Positions 45,027 to 53,723 of a stretch of DNA of 64,000 nt are shown in pieces. The DNA lies in NCBI RefSeq assembly GCF_022865125.1, contig NZ_CP094828.1, positions 3,341,219 to 3,405,218 on the forward strand. The letters are read 5' to 3'. The notes under the pieces were generated by a model. That model was not told the DNA's origin and searched no databases. It saw only the letters and a program-made list of their open reading frames with translations. Each line of letters begins with the position of its first letter. Within the stretch, counting starts at the first letter, position 1. The DNA is from Acuticoccus sp. I52.16.1. GTDB lineage: Bacteria > Pseudomonadota > Alphaproteobacteria > Rhizobiales > Amorphaceae. A program made the position numbers and the translations under genes.

Positions 45027-45440
45027 ATGGCCGACCGCGCACTGCCGACGATCACGCCGGAGACGACACACTTCTGGGACGGCGCCAAGGCGGGCGAACT
45101 GCGCCTGCAGCGCTGCACCCCGCACGGGCACGTCTACTTCCCGCCGCGCTTCTTCTGCCCCCGTTGCGGTTCGCGCGACATCGCCGTGATCAAGGCGTCG
45201 GGGCGGGCGAAGCTGCACTCCTACATCATCAACCACATGAAGGCGCCCGGCTTTACGCCGCCCTTCGTCGTTGCCGTGGTGGAGCTGGAGGAGGGCGTGA
45301 AGATGATGGCCAACATCCTCGGCGTCGAACCGTCTCACGATGCCCTGGAGCTCGACATGCCGCTCGAGGTCACGTTCGAGGCGCTGTCCGACGAGATCTC
45401 GCTGCCGCAGTGGCGCCCGGCGCAGGGAGCGGGCGAATGA
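45027..45440 (+). CDS. Zn-ribbon/OB-fold protein (DUF35 type), thiolase partner
   Basis: A 137-residue protein. The N-terminal rubredoxin-like ribbon has CPRCGSRD with an upstream Cys in LQRCTPHGHVYFPPRFF, although the first pair is C-x-x-H rather than C-x-x-C. The OB fold follows (AKLHSYIINHMKAPGFTPPF, VVAVVELEEGVKMMANIL). DUF35 proteins bind and support non-classical thiolases or hydratases in acyl-CoA pathways. Its stop overlaps the ATG of the thiolase gene (ATGA), a very common partnership, so complex formation with that thiolase is the natural inference. Confidence 0.92.
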   Translation: MADRALPTITPETTHFWDGAKAGELRLQRCTPHGHVYFPPRFFCPRCGSRDIAVIKASGRAKLHSYIINHMKAPGFTPPFVVAVVELEEGVKMMANILGVEPSHDALELDMPLEVTFEALSDEISLPQWRPAQGAGE

Positions 45441-46582
45441 CCCCCGGCTCCGTCGCCATCGTCGGCGCGGCCGAGTCGACCGAGATGGGCAAGGTCCCCC
45501 ACCTCTCCCAGCTGTCGCTGCATGCCGACGCCGCGCTCAACGCGCTCGACGACTGCGGCCTCACGCTCGCCGACGTCGACGGTCTCGCCACCGCCGGGCA
45601 GGACGCGGCCGACGTCGTCCAGCACCTCGGTCTCCACCCGACCTGGGTGGACGGCACGTCCGTCGGCGGCTGCTCGTTCATGGTCCACGTGCGCCATGCG
45701 GTGGCGGCGCTGGAGGCGGGGCTGTGCACCACCGCGCTGATCACCCACGGCGAGAGCGGGCGCAGCCAGGTGGGCCGGCTGATGCGGGCGATCTTCCCCT
45801 CCGCCAACCAGATGAACTTCGAGGCGCCCTACGGCGTCACCCTGCCGCCCTCCCGCTTCACGCTGCCGGTGCTGCGGATGATGAAGGAGACCGGCCTGAC
45901 CTTGGAGCAGCTGGCGACGGTCGCCGTGGTGCAGCGCGAGTGGGCGGCCTTCCACCCCCGCGCCTCGTTCCGCGACCCGATCACCGTCGACGACGTCCTG
46001 AGCTCCAAGATGATCGCCGATCCGTTCCGTCTCCTGATGTGCTGCCTGGTGACGGATGCCGGCGGCGCGCTGGTGCTCACCAAGGCCGACCGCGCCCGGG
46101 ACTTTCCCACCAGGCCGGTCTACGTGCGCGGCGCAGGCGAGAGCGCGGAGACGGCCATGGTGAGCCAGATGGAGGACTTCACCTCCTCGCGCGCGTTCCG
46201 CGTGTCGGGCAAGCTCGCCTTCGAGTCGGCCGGGATCACCCATGCCGACGTCGACCACCTGATGATCTACGACGCCTTCGCGCACCTGCCGATCTACGGC
46301 CTCGAGGATCTCGGCTTCGTCGGCCGGGGCGAAGGGGGGCCGTTCATCGCCGAGGGGCACACCCGGCCGGGCGGCAGGCTGCCGCTCAACACCAACGGCG
46401 GCGGGCTCTCCTATCAGCACTCCGGGATGTACGGCATGTTCGCGCTGCAGGAGAGCGTGCGGCAGATGCGCGGCGTCTCGCCGGCGCAGGTGCCGGGGGC
46501 GAAGATCTCCGTGGCGCACGGGGTCGGCGGCATGTTTCACGCGGCCGGCACCGTGGTGCTCACCAACGAGGCGCAATTGTGA
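45437..46582 (+). CDS. Thiolase-family protein (SCP-x/acetyl-CoA acetyltransferase-like)
   Basis: A 381-residue thiolase of the non-classical, DUF35-associated branch. The opening VAIVGAAESTEMGK, the region around GTSVGGCSFMVHVRHAVAAL where the family's nucleophile is expected, the HADVDHLMIYDAFAHLPIYG segment and the C-terminal LNTNGGGLSYQHSGMYGMFA and VAHGVGGMF are visible. Such proteins cleave beta-keto or aldol acyl-CoA esters in sterol side-chain, branched-chain or aromatic breakdown. ATG 45437 overlaps the upstream stop. Whether it is a thiolase or an aldolase cannot be decided from sequence alone. Confidence 0.88.
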   Translation: MTPGSVAIVGAAESTEMGKVPHLSQLSLHADAALNALDDCGLTLADVDGLATAGQDAADVVQHLGLHPTWVDGTSVGGCSFMVHVRHAVAALEAGLCTTALITHGESGRSQVGRLMRAIFPSANQMNFEAPYGVTLPPSRFTLPVLRMMKETGLTLEQLATVAVVQREWAAFHPRASFRDPITVDDVLSSKMIADPFRLLMCCLVTDAGGALVLTKADRARDFPTRPVYVRGAGESAETAMVSQMEDFTSSRAFRVSGKLAFESAGITHADVDHLMIYDAFAHLPIYGLEDLGFVGRGEGGPFIAEGHTRPGGRLPLNTNGGGLSYQHSGMYGMFALQESVRQMRGVSPAQVPGAKISVAHGVGGMFHAAGTVVLTNEAQL

Positions 46583-46616
46583 GCGCCCACCAGACGGATT
46601 GATGGGAGGACGGGCG

Positions 46617-47399
46617 ATGGCACGTGTCGAAGTCGAACGGGACGGCGCCGTCCTGACGATCGTCAACAACGACCCGGCGACGCGCAACTCGCTGGTGCCG
46701 GAGGTCTATCTCGGCACCACAGACGCGCTGAAGGCGGCGGAGGCGGACGCTTCGGTGCGGGCGGTGGTGCTGACCGGGGCGGGCGACTTCTTCTGCTCGG
46801 GCGGCAACATCACCAGCCTGCGCGACCGTGTCGGCGCCGACACCGCGACCCGGCGGCAGAGCGTGGAAAAGCTGCACACGTTGATCCGCACCATCCGCGC
46901 AAGCCGCCTGCCGATCATCGCGGCGGTCGAGGGCGGGGCCGCGGGGGCGGGGGCGTCGCTGGCGGCGGCCTGCGACCTCATCGTCGCCTCGCGCACGGCC
47001 TACATGTCCATCGCCTACGTGAAGATCGGGCTGACGCCGGACGGCGGGTCGACCGTGTTCTTCGGCCGCGCTTTGCCGCGCCATCTGGTGCAGGAGATGG
47101 TGTGGACGGGCGATCGCATCCCGGCCGAGCGGCTGGCCGCCCTCGGCCTGATCAACCGCCTCGCCGAGCCCGGCACGGTGCTGGCGGCGGCGCAGGCGTG
47201 GGCGGCGGAGCTGGCGCGCGGACCGGCGATGGCGATCGCCCGCGGCAAGGCCCTTGTGAACAGCGCGGCGACCGCGTCGGTGGACGAGCAGCTCGACCTC
47301 GAGGCCGACGGGATCGCCGAGGCGCTGGGCGGCCCCGAGGCGCGCGAGGGGCTCGCCGCCTTCCTGGACAAGCGCCCCACGGACTTCACCAAGACGTAG
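46617..47399 (+). CDS. Enoyl-CoA hydratase/isomerase family protein
   Basis: A 260-residue crotonase-fold enzyme. The oxyanion-hole blocks are VVLTGAGDFFCSGGNITSLR and AAVEGGAAGAGASLAAACDL, with ASRTAYMSIAYVKIGLTPDG following. The first catalytic Glu position is not obviously kept (AGAGASLAAACD), while Asp/Gly at the second position leaves hydratase and isomerase roles open. GGGAGGA lies six bases before ATG 46617. It is the fourth gene of the SDR-DUF35-thiolase-hydratase set. Its TAG stop lies inside the first arm of a long interspersed palindrome. Confidence 0.9.
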   Translation: MARVEVERDGAVLTIVNNDPATRNSLVPEVYLGTTDALKAAEADASVRAVVLTGAGDFFCSGGNITSLRDRVGADTATRRQSVEKLHTLIRTIRASRLPIIAAVEGGAAGAGASLAAACDLIVASRTAYMSIAYVKIGLTPDGGSTVFFGRALPRHLVQEMVWTGDRIPAERLAALGLINRLAEPGTVLAAAQAWAAELARGPAMAIARGKALVNSAATASVDEQLDLEADGIAEALGGPEAREGLAAFLDKRPTDFTKT

Positions 47400-47500
47400 A
47401 GCACGTTCAATGAACTTGCGTTCACCGTCCGCGCTCCAGACGTTTGGTATGCGCGCGTTCCGGGCGGAAAACCGGCTCCACTTTTCCTGAACGCGCTCTA
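47397..47500. repeat. Interspersed palindromic element of rhizobial type
   Basis: The 104-base element is bounded by TAGAGCACGTTCA (47397-47409) and TGAACGCGCTCTA (47488-47500), inverted arms matching at 12 of 13 positions. Inside is GGAAAACCGGCTCCACTTTTCC, the kind of core I recall from abundant intergenic repeats of Bradyrhizobium, Mesorhizobium and relatives, as well as inner GCGCGTTC/GAACGCGC arms (47453-47460, 47489-47496). The hydratase TAG stop is part of the first arm. Confidence 0.6.
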
Positions 47501-47772
47501 GACGAGGGCGTTTCCCCGGAGGAGGGCGGCGGGGTCAAGCGCGCGCCCGCAGACACGCGCAGCCCGCAGGGCGAGCATGGCGAGGACGGGCGCTTGACGC
47601 CGTCGTCCTTCTCCTCAGGCTCGAAGCTGCCGGTCAGGGCAGATGTCGTCTTCGGACATCTGAACTGAACGGCTGCCCGTCGGCGAGACGGAGGGAGCGC
47701 GAGGGGGGAAACCCCTCGCTTCGGCGGTTCCGCTCGCCACGGCGCCGCGGTCAGACCGTCGAACCGTCGAAC
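47501..47772. other. Intergenic region with a perfect hairpin
   Basis: With the repeat before it, this makes a 373-base gap without a gene. At 47640-47662 CAGATGTC-7-GACATCTG forms a perfect 8-bp inverted repeat, and a looser GTCAAGCGC/GCGCTTGAC pair lies around 47531-47598. No T-runs follow, so these may be operators or Rho-type signals between the convergent hydratase and transporter genes. Confidence 0.5.
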
Positions 47773-49224
47773 CTAAGTCAGGACCGTCTCGACAAGGCCG
47801 ATGACGAGGACCGAGGCGGTGTAGATCATCAGGTTGTAGATCCAGTTCCATTCCCAGGAGAGGCGGAAGGTGGAGATGCCGGTGAGGCGGCTCAGGATGA
47901 GCGGCGCGGCGGTGTACTGCGAGGCCGTGAGGGACATCGCCCACCCGACCGACAGGGACAGGACCATCGCCAGCGGCGAGATCGGCAGCGCGCCGAGCGC
48001 CTGGTAGGACGCGGCGAGGCAGACGGCGACGACGATGGGCGTCAGCGCGATCTGTGCGGCGAGGATCACCAGGGCCGGGATCGCGGCGATGATGAAGATC
48101 TTGCCGAGGGGGCCGAGGCCGAGGGACCAGGCCAGCGCGTCGGTCGGCATCAGCGCGCCGAGCATGGTGCCGATGAAGCCGGCGGCGGCCAGCGTCACCG
48201 CTTCGGGGGCGGAGCGGGGGATGGCGCGGGTGACGATGCGCCCCATCCGGGCGCGGACGACGGCGGAGCGCTCGCGCGGGGGAAGGTGGGCGTTCTGCGT
48301 GGTGATCCAGACGAGGGTCAGGAGCGGGGAGGTGAGCATCAGCGCCGGCACCACCTCGATGTGCAGGAGAGGCGCGAGGAGGCCGGCGGCGGCGACGAGG
48401 GCGGCGACGACGAGCGAAAGATCGCGCAGGGCCGTGCGCGGCAGCGGCAGCGGCGGCCGGCGCTGCGGCAGCGTTCCGGTGCCGACGAGGCCGCGCCGGA
48501 TGAGGCGCCCTTCGAGCTGGTCCTCGGCCCACCCGGCGCTGAGCCAGATCATCGCCAGCACGAAGCCGACGAGCATGATCGAGGCGTGTGCCGCGCCGGG
48601 GAAGAGGTTGCCCAGCAGCGCCTGCGTCACCGTCGTCGGCGAGAAGAGGACCACGATGGCGAAGCCGCGCAGGGTCGCGGTGTATTGCCGCCGCTCCTTG
48701 ATCGCGGAGATCTCCGGCGTGTCGCCGGCTTCGCGGGCGGCGTTGACGCCGGCCTGGATGAGCGGTGCCAGCAGCGCCAGCGCGCCGACATTGGCGAGCG
48801 CCGCCATCACCGCCGAGCCGATGGCGATCGCCCCGTAGCGCCGCGTCGGCGGCTGGCGGGTGAGGTAGCGGCCGAGCTGGTCTACGGCGATGGAGGTCGA
48901 GGCGGGCTCGCGCATGATGCCGATCAGCACCATGAAGGCGGCGAGGAAGAAGGATTGCTGAATCCCCGCCCACATCACCGCGCCGGGGTTGGGCAGGGCG
49001 ACGGCGCCGAGGATCGCCAGCCCCACCGCGACGCTCGCCAGGATCCGCTCGCGCCGCGAGATCAGCGTCTGCCCCACCAGGAGGAAGGCGATGAGCAGGA
49101 CGGCCGCGATCGCCGCCGTTTCGCGGTGCCCCGTGATGCGTGCCGCCAGGCCGAAGACCGCCAGCAGGGTCAGCGTGACGGCGGTGAGGCGCTTGAACGG
49201 GCCGAGGGGGGCTTCGGTATCCAT
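47773..49224 (-). CDS. Polytopic inner-membrane transporter of uncertain family
   Basis: A 483-residue protein with roughly 11-12 hydrophobic helices and short polar loops, such as AVTLTLLAVFGLAARITG, TAAIAAVLLIAFLLVGQTLI and AAMKI-type helices further on; the C-terminal region contains WEWNWIYNLMIYTASVLVIG. The overall pattern, with an internal pseudo-repeat and Gly/Pro-rich discontinuous helices (NVGALALLAPLI, GFIGTMLGALMPTD), resembles the ion-transporter superfamily, but no subfamily is identified. It starts 12 bases after the MarR gene on the same strand, so it is probably controlled by that regulator. Substrate unknown; an organic acid is a guess. Confidence 0.65.
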   Translation of the reverse strand: MDTEAPLGPFKRLTAVTLTLLAVFGLAARITGHRETAAIAAVLLIAFLLVGQTLISRRERILASVAVGLAILGAVALPNPGAVMWAGIQQSFFLAAFMVLIGIMREPASTSIAVDQLGRYLTRQPPTRRYGAIAIGSAVMAALANVGALALLAPLIQAGVNAAREAGDTPEISAIKERRQYTATLRGFAIVVLFSPTTVTQALLGNLFPGAAHASIMLVGFVLAMIWLSAGWAEDQLEGRLIRRGLVGTGTLPQRRPPLPLPRTALRDLSLVVAALVAAAGLLAPLLHIEVVPALMLTSPLLTLVWITTQNAHLPPRERSAVVRARMGRIVTRAIPRSAPEAVTLAAAGFIGTMLGALMPTDALAWSLGLGPLGKIFIIAAIPALVILAAQIALTPIVVAVCLAASYQALGALPISPLAMVLSLSVGWAMSLTASQYTAAPLILSRLTGISTFRLSWEWNWIYNLMIYTASVLVIGLVETVLT

Positions 49225-49236
49225 GGGGTCCTGGGG

Positions 49237-49704
49237 TCAGTCCGCCGCATCGCGTGGGGACGAGGCGGCGAGGGCGGCGTGGAGGTTGCCGCGGATGGTG
49301 TCGAGGCGCGCTTCCATCACAGCGACCTCTTCGGCGGAGAAGCCGGCGTAGGCGATCGCGTCGATGGCGGCGATGGCGTCCGCCGTCGCCGTCAGCAGCG
49401 AGTGGGCGCCGTCGGTGAGGTGGACGCGGTTGGCGCGCCGGTCCTTCGGGTCGGTCCGGCGGGTGACGAGCCCGCGGGTCTCCAACCGCTCGACCAGGCC
49501 GCCGGCGGCGACGGCACCGATCTCCAGCCGGGCGGCGAGCTCGGACTGGGTGAGGCCGTCCTCGGCGACGAGGTGGGCGATGACCGAGGATTGGCTCGAC
49601 GTGATGCCGTGCGGCTCCAGCATCCGATCGAACAGTCTGGCGCGCAGGCGAGCGATGTCGCGGAAGAGGAGCCGGCTGGTCGGGACGCCACGCGGCGGGG
49701 TCAC
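49237..49704 (-). CDS. MarR-family transcriptional regulator
   Basis: A protein of about 155 residues from GTG 49704. The winged helix reads LEPHGITSSQSSVIAHLVAE, then GLTQSELAARLEIGAVAAGG and the wing VTRRTDPKDRRANRVHLTDG, with dimerisation helices at both ends. The frame extends upstream to ATG 49800, but that would put the divergent palindrome at 49778 inside the gene and adds a Pro/Arg-rich stretch unlike MarR, so the shorter form is preferred. It precedes the transporter gene by 12 bases and diverges from the acyl-CoA dehydrogenase pair, either of which may be its target. Confidence 0.88.
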   Translation of the reverse strand: MTPPRGVPTSRLLFRDIARLRARLFDRMLEPHGITSSQSSVIAHLVAEDGLTQSELAARLEIGAVAAGGLVERLETRGLVTRRTDPKDRRANRVHLTDGAHSLLTATADAIAAIDAIAYAGFSAEEVAVMEARLDTIRGNLHAALAASSPRDAAD

Positions 49705-49777
49705 TCGGGTCTCCGGGTCGGTCTGTCGGGCGGGCCGGGCGGGGCTCGTGCGTTCGGGGTGGGCGAGGCGACAATAG

Positions 49778-49789
49778 TACGCTGGCGTA
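49778..49789. promoter_or_regulatory. Candidate MarR operator
   Basis: TACGC-TG-GCGTA is a perfect inverted repeat in an AT-richer stretch of the spacer between marR and the acyl-CoA dehydrogenase gene. Position and size suit an autoregulatory MarR site. Confidence 0.4.
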
Positions 49790-49898
49790 ACATTGGGCAA
49801 ACCGGCTGTCCGCCGGCTTTCCTTGGGCGCAGGCGTGTGGGATTGTCGAGACGAGAACGACGTCGCCGGGCAAACCGGCGCAGGCCGATGGCGAGGAT

Positions 49899-50957
49899 AT
49901 GTCCGACACGCTCTTGACCGATTCCGCGGCCCAGGTCTTCGCGGATGCCGAGGCGGCGGCGCGGGGGGCGCGCTCCGCCCCCGCCTGGTCGGCCTCCCTG
50001 TGGGCGCGGGTCGAGGAGGCCGGCTTCGCCGCCGCGCTGACCTACGGCGAGGAGGGCATCACCAGTGCCGACGCGCTGGGGATCGTGCGAACCGCCGCCG
50101 CGCACGCCGCCCCGGTGCCGATCGGCGAGACGATGGTGGCGCACTGGCTCCTGGCCGAGGCGGGGCTCGCGGTTCCGGAGGGGCCGCTCAGCTTCGCCGC
50201 CGGCGACACGCTCGCCGCCACCGAGGGGGACGGCGCGCTCTACGTCGAAGGCCGGCTCGCGGCGGTCCCCTATGCGACGGAGGCGGCCGGGCTCGCGGTG
50301 GTGGTCATGGTGAAGGCGCGCCCGCTGGTGGTGCACCTGCGCGCCGCCGACTACGCGACCGAGCGCGGCATGAACCTCGCCCGCGAACCGCGCGACGACG
50401 TGGTGGTGCGGACCGCGGTGCCGCCCGACCGGTTCGGCCCCGCGCCGGTGGGCCTTGCCGGCCTCTTCGCGATCGGCGCCACGTTGCGCAGCGTCGCGAT
50501 GGCCGGCGCGTTGGAGACGCTGCTCGCCCGCACGCTCGCCTATGCCGGCGAGCGGGTGCAGTTCGGCCGGCCGATCGCCAAGTTCCAGGCGGTTCAGCAC
50601 AGCCTCGCCCAGATCGCCAGCGAGACCGCCGCCGCCCGCGCCGCGGCCGATATGGCCGCCGAGCGGCTGACCGGACCGGATGCCGGGACGCTGGCCGCCG
50701 TCGCCAAGGTGCGCGCCGGCGAGGCGGCGACCAAGGCCGCCGGCCTCGCCCATCAGGTGCACGGCGCCATCGGCTTCACCGAGGAACACGCGCTGCACCT
50801 TTACACCCAGCGCCTGTGGGCGTGGCGAGACGAGTTCGGCACCGAGGCGCAATGGGCGCTGGTGCTGGGGGAGGCGGCGCTGGCGGCCGGCGCTTCCGGC
50901 TATTGGCCCATGGTGACGGCGCTCGACGACGCCGCGTCCGGCGCCGCGGAGGCCTGA
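49899..50957 (+). CDS. Acyl-CoA dehydrogenase family protein (first of pair)
   Basis: A 352-residue flavoprotein-fold protein. The N-terminal helical part is degenerate and Ala-rich; the middle beta domain lacks the usual signature segment; the C-terminal helical domain is clearer, with LAYAGERVQFGRPIAKFQAV and HQVHGAIGFTEEHALHLYTQ. Such short, less conserved partners typically pair with a canonical dehydrogenase to form heterotetramers in sterol, cyclic-acid or dicarboxylate breakdown. The second gene follows after 3 bases. GAGGAT lies just before ATG 49899. Confidence 0.87.
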   Translation: MSDTLLTDSAAQVFADAEAAARGARSAPAWSASLWARVEEAGFAAALTYGEEGITSADALGIVRTAAAHAAPVPIGETMVAHWLLAEAGLAVPEGPLSFAAGDTLAATEGDGALYVEGRLAAVPYATEAAGLAVVVMVKARPLVVHLRAADYATERGMNLAREPRDDVVVRTAVPPDRFGPAPVGLAGLFAIGATLRSVAMAGALETLLARTLAYAGERVQFGRPIAKFQAVQHSLAQIASETAAARAAADMAAERLTGPDAGTLAAVAKVRAGEAATKAAGLAHQVHGAIGFTEEHALHLYTQRLWAWRDEFGTEAQWALVLGEAALAAGASGYWPMVTALDDAASGAAEA

Positions 50958-50960
50958 GCC

Positions 50961-52115
50961 ATGGACCAGATCGCATTCGCGCCGCCGGCCGACGACCCCG
51001 CCCTCAGCGAGCTGCGCCGCGAGGTGCGCGCCTTCCTGGCCGAGACCATCGGCAGCCACCGGCCGGGTCAGCGCATCCGCTCCTGGATGGGCAACGACGC
51101 CGCGTTCTCGCGCGCCTGCGGGGCGGCCGGCTACCTCGGCATGACCTTTCCGGCACGCTACGGCGGGCACGGCCGCACCGCGATGGAGCGCTACGTGGTG
51201 AGCGAGGAGATGCTCGCCGCGGGCGCGCCGGTGGGGCTGCACTGGATCGCCGACCGTCAGTCGGGCCCGTTGCTCCTGCAATACGGCACCGAGGCGCAGC
51301 GCCAGGAGATCCTGCCGAAGGTCGCCGCCGGGGAGTGCTACTTCTGCATCGGCATGTCCGAGCCGGACTCGGGGTCGGACCTCGCCGCGGCGCGCACGCG
51401 GGCCGAGCCGGTGGAGGGCGGCTTCGTCATCAACGGCACCAAGGTGTGGACCACCAACGCGCATCTCGCGCACTACATGATCCTCTTCTGCAAGACGGAG
51501 GCGGCGTCGGACGACCGTCACGGCGGCGCCAGCCAGCTCCTGATCGACCTCGCCACCCCCGGCATCACCATCAGCCCGATCCACAACATGGCCGGCGCGC
51601 ACGAATTCAACGAGGTGTCCTTCCGCGACGTCCATGTGCCGGCCGGGGCGCTGATCGGCACCCGCGGCGGCGGCTGGGCGCAGGTGATGGGCGAACTGGC
51701 GTTCGAGCGCAGCGGCCCGGAGCGCTTCCTGTCGACCTTCGCGGTGCTGACCGAGCTGATCCACGCCGCCGCGGCCGATCCGTCGCGCGAGGCAAAGGTC
51801 GCCATCGGCCGGCTGACGGCCCACCTGGTGACGCTCCGGCGCATGTCGCGCTCGGTGGCGGGGCTGTTGCAGGCGGGGGAGAACCCATCGCTTCAGGCGA
51901 CGATCGTGAAGGACCTCGGCGCCGTCTTCGAGCAGGATCTGCCGGAGATCGCCCGGCTTCTCGTGCCACGGGGCGGCCGCGGCGATGGGCAGGGCCAGGG
52001 CGACTACCAAGCCGTGCTCGACTATGCGGTCCTGCACGCCCCGTCGTTTTCGCTGCGGGGCGGGACGCGGGAGATCCTGCGCGGCATCATCGCCCGCGGG
52101 TTGGGGCTGCGCTGA
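50961..52115 (+). CDS. Acyl-CoA dehydrogenase (second of pair)
   Basis: A 384-residue acyl-CoA dehydrogenase that oxidises an acyl-CoA to the 2-enoyl-CoA with FAD. The beta-domain signature YFCIGMSEPDSGSDLAAART and FVINGTKVWTTNAHLAHYMI are intact, and the C-terminal end SLRGGTREILRGIIARGLGL matches the FAD-binding tail. Spacing of three bases from the preceding paralogue indicates a co-translated heteromeric pair, as in PimC/PimD-type or steroid FadE pairs. The substrate is not determinable. Confidence 0.92.
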   Translation: MDQIAFAPPADDPALSELRREVRAFLAETIGSHRPGQRIRSWMGNDAAFSRACGAAGYLGMTFPARYGGHGRTAMERYVVSEEMLAAGAPVGLHWIADRQSGPLLLQYGTEAQRQEILPKVAAGECYFCIGMSEPDSGSDLAAARTRAEPVEGGFVINGTKVWTTNAHLAHYMILFCKTEAASDDRHGGASQLLIDLATPGITISPIHNMAGAHEFNEVSFRDVHVPAGALIGTRGGGWAQVMGELAFERSGPERFLSTFAVLTELIHAAAADPSREAKVAIGRLTAHLVTLRRMSRSVAGLLQAGENPSLQATIVKDLGAVFEQDLPEIARLLVPRGGRGDGQGQGDYQAVLDYAVLHAPSFSLRGGTREILRGIIARGLGLR

Positions 52116-52118
52116 GCC

Positions 52119-52586
52119 TCAGGCGGTGGGCTCGTCGGTACGGGCCTGGCCCATCGCGCTGGTGAGGGCGTTGCGCAGCTGATCGGGCCAGGCGATCGGC
52201 CGGCGCTGCTCGCGGTCGACGAGGACGTGTGTGAAGTGCGCCTCGGCGGCGGCGGTGTCCCCCGGAGAGGCCGGCGATTCGAACAGGCCCGCGTGCCACG
52301 TGACGCTGGAATTGCCGAGCCGCACCACCTTCAGCGCCACCACCACGTCCTGGGGGAAGGCGATCGGTGCGTGATAGCGGCAGCCCGTCTCCACCACGAG
52401 CGCGATCACCGGGCCGGAGTGGATGTCGATCCCGGCCTTGGCGATCATGAAGCGGTTCACCGCCGTGTCGATAAAGCCGTAGTAGGCCGCATTGTTGATG
52501 TGGCCGTAGATGTCGTTGTCCGCCCAGCGCGTGGTGAACGTCTCGCTGAGGACGTAGTCCGACAGCCGGGAGGGCGGTGGTCGCAT
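52119..52586 (-). CDS. Hotdog-fold acyl-CoA thioesterase
   Basis: A 155-residue thioesterase of the 4-hydroxybenzoyl-CoA type. The catalytic block TRWADNDIYGHINNAAYYGF gives the Asp nucleophile/base and the conserved Gly-His-x-Asn. AAGGAG lies five to six bases before ATG 52586, which decides this start over ATG 52604. It converges with the acyl-CoA dehydrogenase pair, with 3 bases between stops, and probably releases CoA from an intermediate of the same or a related pathway. Confidence 0.88.
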   Translation of the reverse strand: MRPPPSRLSDYVLSETFTTRWADNDIYGHINNAAYYGFIDTAVNRFMIAKAGIDIHSGPVIALVVETGCRYHAPIAFPQDVVVALKVVRLGNSSVTWHAGLFESPASPGDTAAAEAHFTHVLVDREQRRPIAWPDQLRNALTSAMGQARTDEPTA

Positions 52587-52690
52587 CGGGGCTCCTTCCG
52601 TCATGCCCCGACGAGTGTAGCCGAAATCGTCGCCTCGTCCCAAGCCGTTGGCCGATTTCACCAGGACTTTGGTGTTCCGGAAGGCCGGTG

Positions 52691-53641
52691 TCAGGCGCAA
52701 CGGGCCGGCGGGTCGAGCGTGCCGCTGTCCTGCGCGCCGCCGGCCGCGATGGTTCGCAGCAGGATCTCGTCGGTCTTCCGCATCACCGCCTCGTCACGCA
52801 GCAGGTGAAAGCCCTTGAGGCTCACCGACCCGGCGATCATCATCAGCCGCGTGGCGAAGTTGGTGATCTTGCGTCCGCTCTTCTCGTCGATGATCGTCTG
52901 TTCGGGGTCGATCCAGGTGCCCAGGTCGCGGATGTTGAAGCGGTCGAACCGGCGCACGACGTCGTCGCTGTCCCACTGGTGGTAGGTGTCGGGGAAGACG
53001 ATGTTCTCCACCTCCGACCCGCCGTTCTTCAGATCCTGGGCGATCATGTCGAGCCGCTTGGGGTGGAAGTTGTTGTCCAGCTCGCCGTTGAGGATCGCCA
53101 CCGGCGCGCCTGTGGTCGCGTAGTCCTCCAACCGCGGCACGGTGGGACCGTAGTAGGAGACGTGGGCGGCGAACTTGTCGTGCGTCGGCACGAAGAGGCG
53201 GCGCAGCTGCTCGTAGGCCGTCAGCACGCAGATCATCCCGCCGTAGGAGAAGCCGATATTGCTGATGCGGCCGGCGTCGATGTCGGGCCGCTCGGCCAGC
53301 CAGCGCAGGCCGGCGAAGGCGTCCGCCAGCATCATCGATTCGGTGACGTTGATGGCGCGGATCGGGTGGGCGGCATTCTCGAACCCCCGCGTCTTGAAGG
53401 AATCGACCACCAGCGCGGCGTAACCGTGCTGCGCCAGGAAGCGGCCATAGCGCCGCTCGCGTGCATTCTTCACCCCTCCGAGGCCCTCGGAGACGACCAC
53501 GGCCGGGTAGGGCGGGGGGAGGGTGGCGGGAGTGTAGAACTCGGCCGCCATCGGAGTGGTGGTGTGGGTCTGCCCGTAGTCGGTGAGGACGAACGGGTTG
53601 GCGGTGGGAACTTGAACGCGCTCGTAGCTGACGTCGTCCAT
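52691..53641 (-). CDS. Dienelactone-hydrolase-like alpha/beta hydrolase
   Basis: A 316-residue alpha/beta hydrolase. The nucleophile elbow is GFSYGGMICVL (Ser at about residue 128), with Asp in AILNGELDNNFHPKRLDMIA and His in FPDTYHQWDSDDVVRRF completing a triad. Family members open dienelactones or hydrolyse esters and amides. No signal peptide is seen. It lies between the thioesterase gene and the GH3 gene on the same strand with spacers of about 80-105 bases, so it may be its own transcript. Confidence 0.82.
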   Translation of the reverse strand: MDDVSYERVQVPTANPFVLTDYGQTHTTTPMAAEFYTPATLPPPYPAVVVSEGLGGVKNARERRYGRFLAQHGYAALVVDSFKTRGFENAAHPIRAINVTESMMLADAFAGLRWLAERPDIDAGRISNIGFSYGGMICVLTAYEQLRRLFVPTHDKFAAHVSYYGPTVPRLEDYATTGAPVAILNGELDNNFHPKRLDMIAQDLKNGGSEVENIVFPDTYHQWDSDDVVRRFDRFNIRDLGTWIDPEQTIIDEKSGRKITNFATRLMMIAGSVSLKGFHLLRDEAVMRKTDEILLRTIAAGGAQDSGTLDPPARCA

Positions 53642-53723
53642 GCGGGCGGCCTCTCCTTTTGGCGCGAAATGTCGGCTGCGGGTCGCCGGGATCTACCGGT
53701 TGCCCGAATGAAGAATGAACGGT

